Shown piece by piece: positions 61,387 through 64,000 of a DNA stretch of 64,000 bases. The stretch covers positions 812,002 through 876,001 of the forward strand of contig JAMPGO010000001.1 of NCBI GenBank assembly GCA_023663905.1, given 5' to 3'. Source of the stretch: Ruminococcus flavefaciens (GTDB taxonomy: Bacteria > Bacillota > Clostridia > Oscillospirales > Ruminococcaceae). Position numbers and translations under genes: made by a program. Numbering within the stretch: position 1 is the stretch's first letter; every line of letters begins with the position of its first letter. A model generated the notes under the pieces. It saw nothing but the letters and a program-made list of their open reading frames with translations. It searched no databases and was not told where the DNA came from.

Positions 61387-63477
61387 TTACTTTACGCCGA
61401 AGAGGAGCTTGTCGTAGGTCGGGAAAGGCCAGTATTCCTCTGCTGTAACCGTCTCTGCCTTGTCTGCGGAATCACGGAGTTCTTCCATTTTCGGAAGCAG
61501 ACTGTCACGGACAAACTCGGAAGCCTTTACAATATCTTCAATGCCCTTAAGCTCTGCAACTGCACCTTCGAGTGCGATTACTGCCTCGTCCATTTCGTCT
61601 GTGAGGTCGGAGAGGGTTGTGATGAGCTTCTTCTCGTACTTGCAGGCTACTGAAACAACGCTTGTCTTTGAAGCTACTGCGGAAGCTGTATCGGCTGTGA
61701 ACTTTGAAACGGCAGGGATGATTTCCTTGCGTGCCATATCAATCATAGTGAGAGCTTCGATGTTTACTGCCTTAATGTAGTTTTCAAGCATAATGTCACG
61801 ACGTGAGTAGATTTCAGCTTCTGTGAAGATTCCGTGCGATGTCAGCATATCAACGTTCTTCTTGTCGCAGATTCTCGGCATTGCGTCTGCTGTAGTCTTG
61901 AGATTCAGCAAGCCACGCTTCTCGGCTTCTGCAATCCACGCATCGTCATAGCCGTTGCCGTTGAAGATGATTCTCTTGTGTTCCTTGATTGTACGGCGGA
62001 TGAGGTCGTGAAGTGCGGTGTTGAAGTCGTCAGCCTTTTCAAGCTCGTCTGCAAACTGTTTCAGTACCTCTGCAACTGCTGCGTTGAGGTGGATGTTTGC
62101 GCACGAAATGCTGTTTGATGAGCCGAGCATACGGAACTCGAACTTGTTGCCTGTGAAGGCGAACGGCGACGTTCTGTTTCTGTCGGTCGTATCCTTGCGG
62201 AATTTCGGAAGTACATCAACGCCTAACTGCATTTTTTCCTTCTTTGTACCGCCGTAAGGTGTATCGCTCTCGATTGCGTCAAGCACTGCTGTAAGCTCAT
62301 CGCCGAGGAAGATTGAAATTACTGCCGGAGGTGCTTCGTTTGCGCCGAGTCTGTGGTCGTTTCCTGCTGTTGCAACAGAAAGGCGGAGCAAATCCTGATA
62401 ATCGTCAACAGCCTTGATTACTGCCGAGAGGAAAAGCAGGAACTGTGCGTTCTCGTGCGGTGTATCTCCGGGTGAAAGAAGATTTACGCCCGTATCGGTT
62501 GAGATAGACCAGTTGTTGTGCTTGCCCGAACCGTTAACTCCTGCGAACGGCTTCTCGTGGAGCAGACATACAAGACCGTGCTTCTTTGCAACCTTCTGCA
62601 TAACTTCCATAGTGAGCTGGTTGTGGTCTGTTGCGACGTTTGTCGTTGTATAGATAGGTGCAAGCTCGTGCTGTGCGGGTGCAACCTCGTTGTGCTTTGT
62701 CTTTGCAAGGATTCCGAGCTTCCAGAGTTCCTTGTCAAGGTCTGCCATATATTCAGATACCTGCTGTTTGATTGAGCCGAAATAGTGGTCTTCGAGTTCC
62801 TGACCCTTCGGAGGCATTGCGCCGAAAAGTGTACGTCCGCTCATAATGAGGTCTTTTCTCTGTGCATAGAGGTCGGCAGGTACAAGGAAATACTCCTGCT
62901 CAGGTCCTACGGATGTTTTTACAACAGTTACCTTGTCGTTGCCGAAGAGCTTCAGAATGCGGAGAGCCTGCTTGTTGATAGCTTCCATTGAACGCAGAAG
63001 CGGTACTTTTTTGTCGAGCGCTTCGCCTGTGTATGAACAGAAAGCTGTCGGGATGTAAAGTGTGCCGTCCTTGATGAACGCATAGGAAGTCGGGTCCCAA
63101 GCTGTATAGCCACGTGCTTCGAATGTTGCACGGAGACCGCCTGACGGGAATGATGAAGCGTCGGGTTCGCCCTTTACAAGCTCCTTGCCCGAAAATTCCA
63201 TAATAACACGACCGTCGGGTGAGGGTGTAATGAAGCTGTCGTGCTTTTCTGCGGTAAGACCTGTAAGAGGCTGGAACCAGTGCGTGTAATGGGTTGCGCC
63301 GTGTTCGATTGCCCAGTCCTTCATTGCGGAAGCAACTGAATCGGCAACGGATGAATCGAGCTTAGTACCCTTGTCGATAGTCTCCTTAAGGCTCTTGTAA
63401 ACCTTTTCGGGAAGTCTGGCTTTCATAACTCTGTCGTCGAAAACCATTGAACCAAAATACTCTGTAACCTTTTCCAT
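61387..63477 (-). CDS. glnN: Glutamine synthetase type III, second copy
   Basis: A 696-residue GSIII with the same motifs as the copy at 15714: [65 protein letters not shown] and [13 protein letters not shown]. Equal length but many differences, so they are long-diverged paralogues. RBS GAGGAG. It lies 17 bases after the pyrG stop and is probably read from the pyrG side, joining glutamine supply to a glutamine-using enzyme. Confidence 0.95.
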   Translation of the reverse strand: MEKVTEYFGSMVFDDRVMKARLPEKVYKSLKETIDKGTKLDSSVADSVASAMKDWAIEHGATHYTHWFQPLTGLTAEKHDSFITPSPDGRVIMEFSGKELVKGEPDASSFPSGGLRATFEARGYTAWDPTSYAFIKDGTLYIPTAFCSYTGEALDKKVPLLRSMEAINKQALRILKLFGNDKVTVVKTSVGPEQEYFLVPADLYAQRKDLIMSGRTLFGAMPPKGQELEDHYFGSIKQQVSEYMADLDKELWKLGILAKTKHNEVAPAQHELAPIYTTTNVATDHNQLTMEVMQKVAKKHGLVCLLHEKPFAGVNGSGKHNNWSISTDTGVNLLSPGDTPHENAQFLLFLSAVIKAVDDYQDLLRLSVATAGNDHRLGANEAPPAVISIFLGDELTAVLDAIESDTPYGGTKKEKMQLGVDVLPKFRKDTTDRNRTSPFAFTGNKFEFRMLGSSNSISCANIHLNAAVAEVLKQFADELEKADDFNTALHDLIRRTIKEHKRIIFNGNGYDDAWIAEAEKRGLLNLKTTADAMPRICDKKNVDMLTSHGIFTEAEIYSRRDIMLENYIKAVNIEALTMIDMARKEIIPAVSKFTADTASAVASKTSVVSVACKYEKKLITTLSDLTDEMDEAVIALEGAVAELKGIEDIVKASEFVRDSLLPKMEELRDSADKAETVTAEEYWPFPTYDKLLFGVK

Positions 63478-63494
63478 TGTAATTTCTCCTCACT

Positions 63495-64000
63495 TTATTT
63501 ATTCAATGAAGCCCTTATGAAGTCTGCAAAAAGCTTCTGGGGCTTATTTGGTCTTGATTTGAACTCCGGGTGGAACTGCACGCCCACAAACCACGGATGT
63601 TCGGAAATCTCAATTATCTCAACAAGTCTCTCGTCGGGCGAAAGTCCTGCGATTTTCAGTCCTGCCTTTGTCAGCTGTTTTCTGTAGGCATTGTTGAACT
63701 CGTAACGGTGGCGGTGGCGCTCGTAAATAAGCTCTCTGCCGTAAATTCCGTGACATCTCGAATCAGGGTCAAGCCTGCACGGATAAAGACCCAGCCTCAT
63801 CGTACCGCCCTTCTGCTCGATGTTCTTCTGTTCGTCCATTATGTGGATAACAGGGTCGGGTGTATCGTTAAATTCTGCGGAATCCGCACTGCCAAGCCCT
63901 GCGACGTGCCTTGCAAATTCCACGACAGCCATCTGCATACCAAGGCATATTCCGAAGAACGGGATTTTATTTTCCCTTGCGTACCTGATTGTCTCAATCA
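63495..64000 (-). CDS. pyrG: CTP synthase, C-terminal glutaminase part (continues beyond window)
   Basis: The frame runs off the window end, so only the last ~168 residues are seen. They belong to the class I glutaminase domain: nucleophile in [30 protein letters not shown], and the catalytic His/Glu in [12 protein letters not shown]. PyrG converts UTP to CTP with glutamine. The internal ATG at 63938 is not a start. Confidence 0.93.
   Translation of the reverse strand, partial: IETIRYARENKIPFFGICLGMQMAVVEFARHVAGLGSADSAEFNDTPDPVIHIMDEQKNIEQKGGTMRLGLYPCRLDPDSRCHGIYGRELIYERHRHRYEFNNAYRKQLTKAGLKIAGLSPDERLVEIIEISEHPWFVGVQFHPEFKSRPNKPQKLFADFIRASLNK

Overview
The window looks like chromosomal DNA from an anaerobic, fibre-degrading Ruminococcus-like member of the Clostridia (Oscillospiraceae). 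This rests on gene content: a GH94 cellobiose phosphorylase, a domain-swapped GH3 beta-glucosidase, a secreted protein with a type I dockerin, two type III glutamine synthetases, LL-diaminopimelate aminotransferase, a reverse rubrerythrin, formate-THF ligase, and the Firmicutes-type cluster rnj-gdpP-rplI-dnaB-tilS-ftsH. I could not run a taxonomic search. No rRNA, tRNA, CRISPR array, transposase or replication origin was recognised.

Layout. 1-10.6 kb: CadC-like ArsR regulator with an amidohydrolase, cellobiose phosphorylase, a minus-strand oxidative-stress pair (reverse rubrerythrin and an NRDD-like small protein), uppP, GH3 beta-glucosidase with an ArsC-like protein, and an SPFH protein with three zinc ribbons. 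10.6-21.3 kb: nitrogen and amino-acid genes (glmS, an alarmone-hydrolase-like HD protein, dapF-dapL, two tandem ribbon-helix-helix regulators, glnN, a DUF6881-like protein, asnB, pyrB with a PyrI-type zinc tail). 21.3-24.8 kb: GntR/YtrA-type ABC operon, FkbM methyltransferase, PH-domain protein. 24.8-33.8 kb: housekeeping minus-strand cluster from RNase J to FtsH. 33.8-44.1 kb: degenerate phosphohexomutase-like protein, AGCS symporter, two YdbS/YdbT-like PH-domain membrane proteins, a large DUF2157-like membrane protein with a histidine kinase and NarL-type regulator, and nudC behind a structured leader. 44.1-51.6 kb: GH25 muramidase, a RelBE-like and a YefM-YoeB-like toxin-antitoxin locus flanking the operon fhs-tsaE-tsaB-rpiB-upp, and an AT-rich XRE/Bro-N islet that looks acquired. 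51.6-64 kb: MATE transporter, MTA/SAH nucleosidase, an 88-bp tandem repeat array beside a dockerin gene, metY with an HD protein, a cohesin-like lipoprotein, an HTH/zinc-ribbon membrane regulator, a cytidylate-kinase-like protein, an ArsB/NhaD-type permease, a second glnN and the 3' part of pyrG.

Together the genes fit a cellulose-to-cellobiose lifestyle: cellobiose is split by phosphorolysis or by beta-glucosidase inside the cell, ammonia is fixed by GSIII, and glutamine feeds GlmS, AsnB and PyrG. The least ordinary parts are the repeat array that shares sequence with the dockerin gene next to it, a dispersed 20-bp palindrome (four copies, two inside coding sequence), the promoter-leader-terminator unit before nudC, the XRE/40-aa/Bro-N islet, the phosphohexomutase pseudoenzyme, and a recurrent TTGCAA-N17-TATAAT promoter class including two nearly identical copies at fhs and mtnN.
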